In this document: positions 17,084 to 25,787 of the stretch, one piece after another | How positions within the stretch are numbered: position 1 is the first letter of the stretch | How the letters are laid out: every line of letters begins with the position of its first letter | Source: Flavobacteriales bacterium | GTDB taxonomy: Bacteria; Bacteroidota; Bacteroidia; NS11-12g; UBA955 | NCBI GenBank assembly: GCA_947447955.1 | Contig: CANFLS010000007.1 | Location: 25,025 to 89,024, forward strand | Length of the DNA stretch: 64,000 bases | Direction: 5' to 3' | The notes under the pieces: generated by a model | The model's input: the letters and a program-made list of their open reading frames with translations, nothing else | Databases searched by the model: none | Told to the model about the DNA's origin: nothing | Program-made: the position numbers and the translations under genes

Positions 17084-17833
17084 TTACATTTTGCGTTTTG
17101 CGGTCAACACAATATACGGTGAAAATAATTTCGTATCTATAGGAATGACCTTGAAAATAACTTTACCCAATAACCAAGTAACCTTTTTCAAAACTCGCGC
17201 AACCTTAGATTTTTGATGTTCACGCTCTAACCAAACTCCAAATCGTCCAAACCAATTCACCTGAACATCTTCCAAACCTAGCTTTTTGCAGATACCTCGC
17301 AGCAAATCAACATCCATACTGCTAATATTGTGTTTGCCATAATTTTCAGAATCAAACTTACGCTGGAACCAACCATTCACACCCCTGAAATTTGGTAAAA
17401 AAATTACCAACGTACCTCCCGGTTTGATATACGGAATATGCAACGAAATTACTTTTTCTGTAGATTCAAAATGTTCTATTAATCCAATTGAAAAAACCAA
17501 TTCATAAGAAGTTGTTGGTTCATAATTGAAAATATCAGCTTCAATTAATCCCAACTCCGATGAGTTTAATTCATTAATTGTAAGCATTTCATTCAAAATA
17601 TCTTGGTGAATGATATAATCTACTAGGGTAGTATCAAGTCCATATTTTTTTCGCAAATAAATTGAATATGTTCCAGGAAAACCGCCGAGTTCACAACTGT
17701 TTTTAATATTAGAATTTCGTATTGCTGCATCAAAAACAGGTGCTAACATATTTTTCTCCGGTACTTTTACCAAGATTTCCTCACGATGTGATTCCCAGTA
17801 ATTCAGCCAAAATTCTCTATCTGTTAAAAACAT
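17084..17833 (-). CDS. class I SAM-dependent methyltransferase
   Basis: This 249-residue protein has a Rossmann-type SAM site: CELGGFPGTYSIYLR (motif I), TTLVDYI (acidic residue after strand 2), LIEADIFNY and LVFSIGLIEHFES (motif IV region), then PGGTLVIFLPN. The C-terminal part is basic with a hydrophobic stretch, as in enzymes acting on lipid or polysaccharide intermediates. The substrate cannot be inferred. It stands alone between the DUF1287 and SRPBCC genes. Confidence 0.8.
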   Translation of the reverse strand: MFLTDREFWLNYWESHREEILVKVPEKNMLAPVFDAAIRNSNIKNSCELGGFPGTYSIYLRKKYGLDTTLVDYIIHQDILNEMLTINELNSSELGLIEADIFNYEPTTSYELVFSIGLIEHFESTEKVISLHIPYIKPGGTLVIFLPNFRGVNGWFQRKFDSENYGKHNISSMDVDLLRGICKKLGLEDVQVNWFGRFGVWLEREHQKSKVARVLKKVTWLLGKVIFKVIPIDTKLFSPYIVLTAKRKM

Positions 17834-17931
17834 ATTTATTTCAATTTTTATTTCGTCTAGTTCTTCAATGAAATGGCAATTGAGTCGATTTTCAATTTAC
17901 TCAATGAAAATTACCAAGATTCAAATATAGA

Positions 17932-18435
17932 TTATTTATACATAAAAGGGTCATTGGAATATGCCAACTTCCTTACATTTTCTAAAACTTGTTTCATGTA
18001 TTTTTTCCAAAATAAATGAGCAAACATCCATGCCAAGGGATAAAACAAGATTCCTTTGAAGTGTAATTGATATTTGTAATCAATGCGTATTTTGTTTGAC
18101 TCAAGTTCTTTGGTTTTCCATTCACCTGAAAACTTATAGTAGCCTAGCATCCAAGATTGGAAATCATACACTTCAATATTCCAACGTTCATTTTCAATTC
18201 GTTCAATCACTTTATCCATTGAAACAAAGCCACCTTTTTGGATGAAAGTATTGGCAGCATAAACTTTTTTGGTTGATCCAATTTGACCCCAATTTTCATC
18301 ATCGGCAACATGGGTTATTTTGGGCATCAAACCATAACCGGTATGTACTTTAGAAACATCAGAAAGCATAGGCGCTTGAAATGCCCTTTCTAAACTACAG
18401 TTAAAAATGGCGCTTGTTTTTATTTGGAAGTACAT
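17932..18435 (-). CDS. SRPBCC (START-like) family protein
   Basis: This 167-residue protein has the layout of polyketide-cyclase/START-like ligand-binding proteins: an N-terminal strand with FNCSLERAFQAP, a central run of strands (KVIERIENERWNIEVYDFQSW) and a C-terminal helix ending LENVRKLAYSN. Such proteins bind small hydrophobic molecules. No catalytic residues or ligand can be assigned. It lies 3 bases after the small membrane protein gene at 18439, so the two probably form one transcript. Confidence 0.65.
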   Translation of the reverse strand: MYFQIKTSAIFNCSLERAFQAPMLSDVSKVHTGYGLMPKITHVADDENWGQIGSTKKVYAANTFIQKGGFVSMDKVIERIENERWNIEVYDFQSWMLGYYKFSGEWKTKELESNKIRIDYKYQLHFKGILFYPLAWMFAHLFWKKYMKQVLENVRKLAYSNDPFMYK

Positions 18436-18438
18436 GGT

Positions 18439-18996
18439 TTATTTCATCATCAATTCACCTGCTTTTTTGAGGTAATTGTTTCCTTTGTAATTTTGCACAA
18501 GAGAAATTAGTCCGCAAACAGAGGAAACTCCTATTCCTAATAAAGGATTAATAAAATAAATCACTGCAGAACCACCAACGCCACCAAGTAAAGTCAAAGT
18601 AAGAGCTGTGTTTTTGCATATACCAGATTCTATTAAACAATATCCTGCTAGTTTGCTTTTTTCAGCAATCGTCAAATCATTATCTATAGATTTCGAATTT
18701 TGACCATTTTCAATGTCTAATTTTGAAAATCTCTCCTTATACCTTATTACACAAATACCATTATTTTCAATTACATAATCTTCAATATTTCTGATTTCTG
18801 ATTTTGTCAGTGGTTGCATTAAAACAATATCAAAAGATTTCAAATATTCTCCATTTACAAAAACCAGTTTGACAGTGTCAATAAATGCCACTTTTTCACT
18901 ACTAAGAAATAGCGTATCTTTTTTAATAGGATTATTTTGAGAGTACCCGTTATTGAATACAAAAAAGGCCAGAATAAATATTAATTTCTTATACAT
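18439..18996 (-). CDS. hypothetical protein with signal peptide and membrane hairpin
   Basis: I do not recognise this 185-residue protein. It has a signal peptide (1-19, ending GYSQ) and a predicted periplasmic part (20-125). Two hydrophobic segments follow (about 130-170, rich in Gly) and then a short basic tail. The form fits a small inner-membrane protein facing the periplasm. It is immediately followed by the SRPBCC gene. Confidence 0.6.
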   Translation of the reverse strand: MYKKLIFILAFFVFNNGYSQNNPIKKDTLFLSSEKVAFIDTVKLVFVNGEYLKSFDIVLMQPLTKSEIRNIEDYVIENNGICVIRYKERFSKLDIENGQNSKSIDNDLTIAEKSKLAGYCLIESGICKNTALTLTLLGGVGGSAVIYFINPLLGIGVSSVCGLISLVQNYKGNNYLKKAGELMMK

Positions 18997-19116
18997 AAAA
19001 CAAATATACTCTCAATTTGGATTTATAATTAGCTGCTAAATAATAACTAATGTGAAATTTTATAAAAACTTATACTTGTTTATTTTTACGGCATTTATCT
19101 TTATATTTCAAACAAT

Positions 19117-19124
19117 TAACTTTG
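19117..19124 (+). promoter_or_regulatory. -7 element for the gene at 19129
   Basis: TAACTTTG matches TAnnTTTG and lies four bases before the ATG, as for the pirin gene; a transcript from it would be nearly leaderless. No -33 TTG at standard spacing. Confidence 0.4.
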
Positions 19125-19128
19125 ATTC

Positions 19129-19722
19129 ATGAGAATTTACTACATACTCGTACTTTATTTATTTTATGGGGGGACACTTCTTTGTGCTCAAGTTACAAAA
19201 ACGCCAAAGAAATCAACTGTAAAGACTACTGTTGCCAACACCGAAACTTTATCCGTTTGGATGTCGAGAAATTTAAATATCCAACTTCCTCGCAAAGTTG
19301 GAAAGGTTGGCATCCCTAAAAAAATAAATATATCTCAAGATTTAACACCCACTGTTATTGAAGCGTTGAAAGCCGATATGTGGTTGGGAGCAGACAAATT
19401 TACGAATGCGGAGTTTCAATATTATCCAAGCTATGTGAGGATGGACTATTATTTTAATGATTTATCCAAAATACTTTTGATCAACAATCATTACCTGATT
19501 TTAAGTTACCATTTGTCATTGGGGTCATCAGGCGATGCATTGTTAATTGACCTCAATACCATGAAATTTAAAGAACTTACGGACTACAATGCATACAAAT
19601 TCAAAAGCGAGCATGTTCTATTGGTGGTTCAAGATTATTATGATGACCAAGGCCACTTTTGGGAATATGGTGAATACAATATTCTAACTGGAGCCTATAA
19701 ATTCATATCGAAAGAGCATTGA
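19129..19722 (+). CDS. hypothetical secreted protein
   Basis: This 197-residue protein has a signal peptide (hydrophobic YILVLYLFYGGTLLC, cleavage near CAQ). The remainder is soluble with many aromatic residues and no recognised domain. The last part (residues 125-190) looks beta-rich, with alternating Tyr/Asp. If the Cys before AQ is a lipobox it could be a lipoprotein, but the context is weak. It stands alone between genes on the other strand. Confidence 0.6.
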   Translation: MRIYYILVLYLFYGGTLLCAQVTKTPKKSTVKTTVANTETLSVWMSRNLNIQLPRKVGKVGIPKKINISQDLTPTVIEALKADMWLGADKFTNAEFQYYPSYVRMDYYFNDLSKILLINNHYLILSYHLSLGSSGDALLIDLNTMKFKELTDYNAYKFKSEHVLLVVQDYYDDQGHFWEYGEYNILTGAYKFISKEH

Positions 19723-19756
19723 AACTACCTTTCTACTTCGGTTTTGTAACAAGATT

Positions 19757-20158
19757 TTACTGAGATTCATCATCAGTTAGATGGTGAATATAAGTTTCAA
19801 TGACCATACCCAAAATAATTCCTATTATATAGCAAATTACGTCAGTCCAAAGGAATCCAAATCCCAAAATCAATCCTCCAAAAGTTGTATGCCTGATTTG
19901 ATTAATCCAAGTTGACTGATAAAGTTGACTGAATTCAATTGCCAGTGAAAATAGCAGGGCAGCAATCCCAATTTTAATTGTGCTTGTTCGTGGTAAAAGA
20001 AATCCCACAATAAAAAATACCATTAGCGCCCATAAAGTATCTCCAAGATAAAGAAATAAAAAACTTGGCAAGATTTCGGGGAACTTCCTTGAGCTTATTC
20101 CTAGCAAAACCGTAAGAATAATCAACAAAGCGTAATGAACTCTTTTTCTTTTCATCAA
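19757..20158 (-). CDS. DUF2809 family membrane protein
   Basis: This 133-residue protein has four membrane segments. The DUF2809 signature is the sequence FSQLYQSTWINQIRHTTFGG followed by LGFGFLWTDVICYIIGI. Function is unknown for the family; members are small VanZ-like integral membrane proteins. It has its own short region and is separated from the tRNA by a terminator. Confidence 0.75.
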   Translation of the reverse strand: MMKRKRVHYALLIILTVLLGISSRKFPEILPSFLFLYLGDTLWALMVFFIVGFLLPRTSTIKIGIAALLFSLAIEFSQLYQSTWINQIRHTTFGGLILGFGFLWTDVICYIIGIILGMVIETYIHHLTDDESQ

Positions 20159-20184
20159 GTATCAAATATCTGAATTATAAATAA

Positions 20185-20212
20185 AAAAAGTGAAGGTAAA
20201 CCTTCACTTTTT
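20185..20212 (-). terminator. intrinsic terminator after tRNA-Arg
   Basis: AAAAAGTGAAGG-TAAA-CCTTCACTTTTT is a perfect 12-bp hairpin flanked by A and T runs. It lies 23 bases downstream of the tRNA on the minus strand and can act in both directions. Confidence 0.85.
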
Positions 20213-20235
20213 ACTGTAGAAATGTTATTTTTTTT

Positions 20236-20310
20236 TGGTAGTCCCGACGAGAATCGAACTCATATCAAATGTTTAGGAAACATCTATTCTATCCATTGAA
20301 CTACGGGACC
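20236..20310 (-). tRNA. tRNA-Arg (anticodon CCT)
   Basis: The minus strand folds as a cloverleaf. The acceptor is GGTCCCG with CGGGACT (first pair G-U), the D-stem is GTTC/GAAT and the anticodon stem is GATGT/ACATT around loop TTCCTAA. The T-arm is ATGAG-TTCGATT-CTCGT. The anticodon is CCT, reading AGG arginine codons. The 3' CCA is encoded (20238-20236). Confidence 0.93.
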
Positions 20311-20378
20311 CAATGAATGGGCTGCAAAAATAGGTTATTTTTTAACTCTTTTTTTAGAGAAATCGAATTATTTAAAAA

Positions 20379-21008
20379 CTACCAGCCTCCACAGGATAAT
20401 GCGTTTTTACAACCCACAAACCAAAGAATACAAGATATTAAGATTATTCCCAAACTAACATAGGGATTAATAATACTCCCCTTTTTTTTATTCAAAACTA
20501 TGAATGAAAATAATTCACCAAGTAATGCAAAAAGCAAGGAAATCATAGAATAGGCATTGCCAAGACCATTGGTATTAAATCCTATTACACCAAAAACAAA
20601 ACTCACGATAGCTAAAACAAAAGCAATGATACTAAATACATTTGACGCTGTATTTTCAGATTTAGCACTCTCCTTATTTAGTTTGATATTTGTTTTATTA
20701 TGATTCAATTCTTCCTTTATTTTCAAGAAATGAATTCTTCCTTTTTGAAATTTCTTTTTAATTTTTAATATTTTAGTTGTTTTACTTCCATCCAACTTTG
20801 GCGAATTTTCAAAAATGTCTTTTGTGGAATTCACATTTTGATTTTGAATTAATTGAAGGGAAGAAGTTGAATCAAACTTATATTGCAACTTAGAAATATT
20901 TGAAGAAATAGAATTAAACCCACCACCAAAGTTCGAATAGGTTGTTTTGCAACTTTCATTTATTAGAGAAAATAAAAGCAGAAAAAATATTAGTTTTAAG
21001 TATCTCAT
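20379..21008 (-). CDS. hypothetical lipoprotein with C-terminal membrane segments
   Basis: This protein is not recognised. An ATG at 21008 gives a hydrophobic start (MRYLKLIFFLLLFSLINESC) ending at a Cys that could be a lipid anchor; an upstream in-frame ATG at 21053 would bury it, so the shorter form is chosen (209 residues). A Lys/Asn-rich middle is followed by three hydrophobic segments (about 125-205) resembling the DUF4190-type tail. A signal plus later membrane segments suggests anchoring in the inner membrane with a short external loop. Confidence 0.55.
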   Translation of the reverse strand: MRYLKLIFFLLLFSLINESCKTTYSNFGGGFNSISSNISKLQYKFDSTSSLQLIQNQNVNSTKDIFENSPKLDGSKTTKILKIKKKFQKGRIHFLKIKEELNHNKTNIKLNKESAKSENTASNVFSIIAFVLAIVSFVFGVIGFNTNGLGNAYSMISLLFALLGELFSFIVLNKKKGSIINPYVSLGIILISCILWFVGCKNALSCGGW

Positions 21009-21077
21009 GATTTTACAATTTATACAATTATAAAATAAATTATTGAATTTCAAAACTTTATTACTCTTGTTTCAAAT

Positions 21078-22511
21078 CTAAATCTCCTTCAATTTCTTAT
21101 TCTGCACATATTGCCTCAAGGTATCTAGAATTATCAAAATACCAATTGATACAAACACAATGATGCCCTTGGTATTTAACCGTGCCAAAACATTCACCAA
21201 AGCACCCGTTACAAATGCATTGCAAAGTGCATAATAAAAAGACAGTACATACAAGGTTGTATGTAGTTTGTTTTTCATTTTCACTACAATGATCAATGCC
21301 GAAAAAAGGATTAGCCATTGCAAAATCTCATACCATTTGTTGTACGTTGAAAAGTCAATTTCTTCCTTCTGCTGCTTGCTAACTGTTACCAATCGGCGGT
21401 AATCATGGGGATAATATTGCTTCATTTCTACTGCCAATGTGCCCATGGTATCTACCTTGCCCATTCCATCTCCAGCACCTGTTAATACAAACTGATTTGC
21501 CGTTGCCTTTACAGAAGCTAAAATATTGGCAGACAACAATTCTGGATCGGTAATCGTTTTGGCAATGATTTTCTTGTATAAAGTATCCGAGTGATTCCAT
21601 CCTCCTGAGTGTGCAAATGCACCGTCAGATTCCCAAACAAAATCCCAACCATGCTCTGGAAGCTTGTCTTTATAAGCACAAAGTGCGTTTGGTTCTTTAC
21701 CCCAATATTTGTCTAAATATTGCTTCAATACACCGTTTTCAGACAATTTCCCCATTAAAAAAATATGACTAGCAGAACCTAAGTTGTATTTTTTATATGC
21801 ATATACATTTGTCCCTACAATGCATAAAATTGCAACAATTGAAGTGACAAATAATTGCAAAAAGCGTTTTTCAATGAATTCAAAAACAGTAATTTTTTTA
21901 CGAAGGACAAATATCCCCCCAGAAAATAAGAAAAATAAGAGCACATTTGAAGTGTGCATAACCAAGCAAAAAATCAAAATCAATCCAAAAAACATTGTAC
22001 TTGCAAAATCTTTCGATCTTAAGAAAAGCAAGGCTGTAAAAAAGGCAATGGATGTATATAAATCTGGCATTAATTGAATAAACAACCAAGGCAGCGGAGT
22101 AAACAAACAGATTAGAGAAAACGCCAAAAGGACAAACCACCGATTTGTATTTTGAAAAAACTTTTCTAAAAATCCATAGATGATTAAATAGGCCACAAGC
22201 GACTGAATCAAGAGAATTTCAATGATATGTGGCTGATGAAATAACTCTAAAAACTTAGAAGTATAATGGATAAATACGCTATAGAAAATACTGCGGTCAC
22301 CGGGAACATTCAATTCCCTTGCATTTAACAAATAAGCTCCAGAATCTGGGGTATATAACGCCGATCCTCCAGTCAAAACGAGAAGTGGAATCAAAATCAG
22401 CGCTACCAAAATATGGGTAATAAAATTATCGTTGGGTTGCGAAACCTTGTAAATTATTTTATTCCAATTATTTATAATACACTTTTTCAATTGAAGATTG
22501 AATATCCTCAA
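21078..22511 (-). CDS. polytopic membrane protein, probable GT-C type glycosyltransferase
   Basis: This 477-residue protein has about eleven membrane segments. An early loop (GSALYTPDSGAYLLNARELN) carries an aspartate in the place GT-C enzymes use for catalysis, and a large loop (about 250-370) lies before the last segments. No closer family is recognised. It would transfer a sugar from a polyprenyl carrier if the GT-C reading is right; a transporter or ligase is possible. It precedes the sulfatase on the same strand. Confidence 0.55.
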   Translation of the reverse strand: MRIFNLQLKKCIINNWNKIIYKVSQPNDNFITHILVALILIPLLVLTGGSALYTPDSGAYLLNARELNVPGDRSIFYSVFIHYTSKFLELFHQPHIIEILLIQSLVAYLIIYGFLEKFFQNTNRWFVLLAFSLICLFTPLPWLFIQLMPDLYTSIAFFTALLFLRSKDFASTMFFGLILIFCLVMHTSNVLLFFLFSGGIFVLRKKITVFEFIEKRFLQLFVTSIVAILCIVGTNVYAYKKYNLGSASHIFLMGKLSENGVLKQYLDKYWGKEPNALCAYKDKLPEHGWDFVWESDGAFAHSGGWNHSDTLYKKIIAKTITDPELLSANILASVKATANQFVLTGAGDGMGKVDTMGTLAVEMKQYYPHDYRRLVTVSKQQKEEIDFSTYNKWYEILQWLILFSALIIVVKMKNKLHTTLYVLSFYYALCNAFVTGALVNVLARLNTKGIIVFVSIGILIILDTLRQYVQNKKLKEI

Positions 22512-22554
22512 AGATAGAGATTTGAATTACCACATTCAAATAACCTGGTTTAAA

Positions 22555-24123
22555 TCAATGCTTAATTAACTTCATTGTTTCGTTTGAAGTATTTTTTAAA
22601 CGCAAAAAATAAATACCACTCGGTAAATTTTCGAAATTCTGTTTTTCAATATCTTGTCCCTCAAAAACAATTTGACCCAAATTATTCTGCAAAAAAACTT
22701 CCATATTTTGAGCTGATTCTTTCAAATAGATTCTGTTGGTAAACGGATTGGGATAAGCAATATTATTTGACGTATGATGCAAATTTGGTTTACTTACATT
22801 GTCATCACAGAACCTTGAAACGCCAACTAATTTGGTCATTTCGTTACACAAATAAGCGTAGTTGGTTCCGTCTTCAAAATTCAAAGTACCGGTTAACAAA
22901 TTGGTTTTCTCATTGGGATCGGTTGAAATTTTGAAGAACTTTTGGGTACCATTGTCAAAATCAAGCAATTTATGGGTGGCATTTCTCATGGTTTTACCAT
23001 CGCCAGCCGTTGGCGTTACTTTAAAGATTTCTGTAAAAATCCAATCGCGCATTTTCACATTTTGGTTTTTCAATATTGGCATCATGCTTCTTGAATCAAC
23101 CGGTTTATTTTGAGGGACATTTTTTGACCATGCGGTATCACCAAACAAATCCAAAACTGTGGCATATATATCGGCAGTATTCACAAGTTCAGTTGAAACT
23201 CTGTTTGGATTCACTACAGAAGGTCCAGCAATAATCATGGGTACTGAAATTCCATCTTGGTAAATGCTTCCTTTGGCGCTATTAGTACCTTGATTTACCA
23301 AAGGATCATCGCCATTATCGCCAATAAAAATAATATCGGTATTATCCCACAATTTCATTGATTGCAACGAATCGAAAAGCCTACCTACCTGATTATCCAA
23401 AGCCTCTGTCATTGCCTTGAAATAGGCTTTGGGATTGGCTGTAATATCAGCTGCGGTTCCAGATAAAGTTTTATCTGAATACAATCCAGTAGGAGGCAAA
23501 TGATAAGGAGAATGGGGTGCATTGTATGCTAGCCACAGAAAGAACTGCTGGTTTTTTTGCGTTTTTATCCAGTTAATTGCATCTGATGTTTCATCAATTG
23601 TTGCATACACATTTGAAGTGCCAGAAACACCGTTTACAATTTTTGTCCAACTGTAATAATTAGCTAGTTGTCCAAGAAAATTTCCAGCATAATAATCATA
23701 TCCCATAATATTAGGATAAGTGAATTTTGCCGGTTTTGGAGCTGTCAAATGCCATTTTCCAACACTTGCTGTCGCAATTTTATTTGATGAATACTTTTTT
23801 AGCAATCGGGGAATGGTAATTTCGGCAGTATCAATTTCAGCCGAACCTGCTGCAACCACATCGCCCATGCCAGTTCTAAAACTATAACGACCTGTTAAAA
23901 TACCAGCTCTTGTTGGAGAACATAATGGGTTTGACCAAGCGTATCTAAATCGGACACCTCTATTTAGCAACTTCCTTACATTGGGCATTGAAACCGTATC
24001 TACATGATTTTCATAAAAGCCACAATAATCACTTCCAAGATCATCGGCAATAATTAAAATTACATTTCGTTGGGCATTCAGTTTTATAAAACTAAAGAAG
24101 AGAATAAGAATATATTTTTTCAT
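22555..24123 (-). CDS. T9SS-secreted sulfatase
   Basis: This 522-residue sulfatase of the alkaline-phosphatase fold has a signal peptide (ending LNAQ), metal residues in IIADDLG and the formylglycine motif CSPTRAG with Cys68, which must be modified to become active. FIGDNGDDPL carries later metal ligands. Residues about 450-522 are a type A T9SS sorting domain (AYPNPFTNR, NNLGQIVFEGQ, SGIYFLRLK). It should remove sulfate from glycans outside the cell. No formylglycine-generating enzyme lies in the window. The gene holds two copies of the GAGGGACA motif, in opposite orientations and different frames. Confidence 0.92.
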   Translation of the reverse strand: MKKYILILFFSFIKLNAQRNVILIIADDLGSDYCGFYENHVDTVSMPNVRKLLNRGVRFRYAWSNPLCSPTRAGILTGRYSFRTGMGDVVAAGSAEIDTAEITIPRLLKKYSSNKIATASVGKWHLTAPKPAKFTYPNIMGYDYYAGNFLGQLANYYSWTKIVNGVSGTSNVYATIDETSDAINWIKTQKNQQFFLWLAYNAPHSPYHLPPTGLYSDKTLSGTAADITANPKAYFKAMTEALDNQVGRLFDSLQSMKLWDNTDIIFIGDNGDDPLVNQGTNSAKGSIYQDGISVPMIIAGPSVVNPNRVSTELVNTADIYATVLDLFGDTAWSKNVPQNKPVDSRSMMPILKNQNVKMRDWIFTEIFKVTPTAGDGKTMRNATHKLLDFDNGTQKFFKISTDPNEKTNLLTGTLNFEDGTNYAYLCNEMTKLVGVSRFCDDNVSKPNLHHTSNNIAYPNPFTNRIYLKESAQNMEVFLQNNLGQIVFEGQDIEKQNFENLPSGIYFLRLKNTSNETMKLIKH

Positions 24124-24185
24124 TGCTATAAATGAGATTGAGGTAATATTTTAGAAGACTAGTTCAGCCTAAACTTGCACTTACA

Positions 24186-25787
24186 TCAATGAAGCGCATC
24201 AGGTATTTTCAATCTACTTCCATATTTCAATTTTTTACGCATGTTTAATTTGTTCTTTTTTGCAATTGCTGCAACAGAAACATGGTAGTTAAGTGCTATT
24301 CTATAAAGGGTTTCGCCGTGTTTTACAACATGGATAACCTCTCCTTCCCGATGTCGCGGTACAATAACAATTGGAGTATGAACTGAATCTACTTTTGCAA
24401 CAGTATCTGATGTATTATTTTCTTCTTGAGGGACATTTGATCGATACATCGATAACATATCCATTCCCTGTGAAACTTTAAAATTTAATGAATCTAAATT
24501 TACCTGATCAAAGTTATTCACTCTGTTATATGCATGGAGTAAGGATAGTGTAAAAAGTTGTCCTTGTAATGCATATCCAACCTTATTGAAATGTAATTTG
24601 TCTGAAAGGGTCAATTTGTTTTGATACCAGGTATAGAGCGAACCCCATCCCCCCATTGCTTCATTGAGATCATACAGGGTAAGATTTTTATCCATTGCTA
24701 TTCTACGCAATTGGTTATTCACTTTTACTTGAAGTGGTGGAATTCTATTGTTGCTTCGGGTATCTGGTGCAGTGGTAAAAATAATTGCTGTATTGGGACT
24801 AACCTTTATAATTTCATCAATGAAATTCATAATGGCAGGTGTATAAACAGCTGTATCTAGTTTTCCATTATAAGCCTCATTTGTGCCGAATGAAAAAATC
24901 AAAATATCTGGTTTTATCTGTCCAATTTGAGCAATGGTATGGGGTGCTTTGTTAATTAAATGGGTAAACTGAGCGCCTACGACTCCCAGATGGTGATAAA
25001 CAACGCCTTTTTGATGGACAGGCAAAATTTCAAACCCATAAAAAACAAAATGATTTTGAATTCCGACAGTTCTAGAAAGATTAAGCGTAAAACCTTGCTC
25101 TACAGAGGATGATTCGTAAGTACTAAAACCCCAACCATCTTGGTGCGAAAAGGAGTCTATCAATCTCCATTCTGAATCTAGTTGTGGCTTAAACGATTGG
25201 TTATCGATAGAATGCCAAACTTTAATTTTTTGAAATTCCGGAGTAGAAAATACACCCAATGAGTTTTCTTCTCTAAACTTCTCAGTGAGTGAAACTTGAA
25301 TTTTAGAATAAGGACTGTGAGTTGTTGCACAGTAACCAGATATTCCAATTGGCTCTGAAAGTGAACCCGACATGGTTTTTAAGCCGGTCCAAATTCCCGT
25401 TTGTTTTACTGATACCCCTTTGGGGCCAAAGCTTTTTGCCAACGCATAAGGAAACAAAATACCCCTACCTGCATTTCCAAATACGGATTGCAATTGAATT
25501 CTTATTTCTCCAGAGAAATAATCTCCTTGCACATGGCTATCGCCAATATGCATAATTGAGAATAATGTATCTCCTGGGCTTTTGAGATTCTTTAGGTTCT
25601 GAAATTGATTGTTCTGATAAACATTATGTAACTTCTTTAATGCCTTTTTTAATTTGATTGATTCCTGAATTTCATTGCGCTGCAAATTAATTATGGAATT
25701 ATTATTTGAAAGTTGTGCTTCAATTGGGATTGTTATCAATAGCAAAGCCATTGAAAAAACCAATCCCTTCATATTTAACTTCATCAA
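24186..25787 (-). CDS. SGNH/GDSL hydrolase with C-terminal LysM
   Basis: This 533-residue protein has a signal peptide (ending IEAQ). Its SGNH esterase domain has block I IGDSHVQGD (Ser84), an FSFGTNEAYN block and the late DKLHF catalytic pair. The C-terminal LysM (about 484-530, from VIHVVKHGETLYRIA) binds peptidoglycan. The LysM and the MBOAT gene next to it (4-base overlap) suggest O-acetylation or deacetylation of the wall, as in PatA/PatB systems, though exopolysaccharide is possible. It should be periplasmic. Confidence 0.85.
   Translation of the reverse strand: MMKLNMKGLVFSMALLLITIPIEAQLSNNNSIINLQRNEIQESIKLKKALKKLHNVYQNNQFQNLKNLKSPGDTLFSIMHIGDSHVQGDYFSGEIRIQLQSVFGNAGRGILFPYALAKSFGPKGVSVKQTGIWTGLKTMSGSLSEPIGISGYCATTHSPYSKIQVSLTEKFREENSLGVFSTPEFQKIKVWHSIDNQSFKPQLDSEWRLIDSFSHQDGWGFSTYESSSVEQGFTLNLSRTVGIQNHFVFYGFEILPVHQKGVVYHHLGVVGAQFTHLINKAPHTIAQIGQIKPDILIFSFGTNEAYNGKLDTAVYTPAIMNFIDEIIKVSPNTAIIFTTAPDTRSNNRIPPLQVKVNNQLRRIAMDKNLTLYDLNEAMGGWGSLYTWYQNKLTLSDKLHFNKVGYALQGQLFTLSLLHAYNRVNNFDQVNLDSLNFKVSQGMDMLSMYRSNVPQEENNTSDTVAKVDSVHTPIVIVPRHREGEVIHVVKHGETLYRIALNYHVSVAAIAKKNKLNMRKKLKYGSRLKIPDALH

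Noticed and set aside
19122..19319. Alternative overlapping frame at the start of the secreted hypothetical protein
   Set aside because: The frame from 19129 has a signal peptide and full length, while this one has neither.
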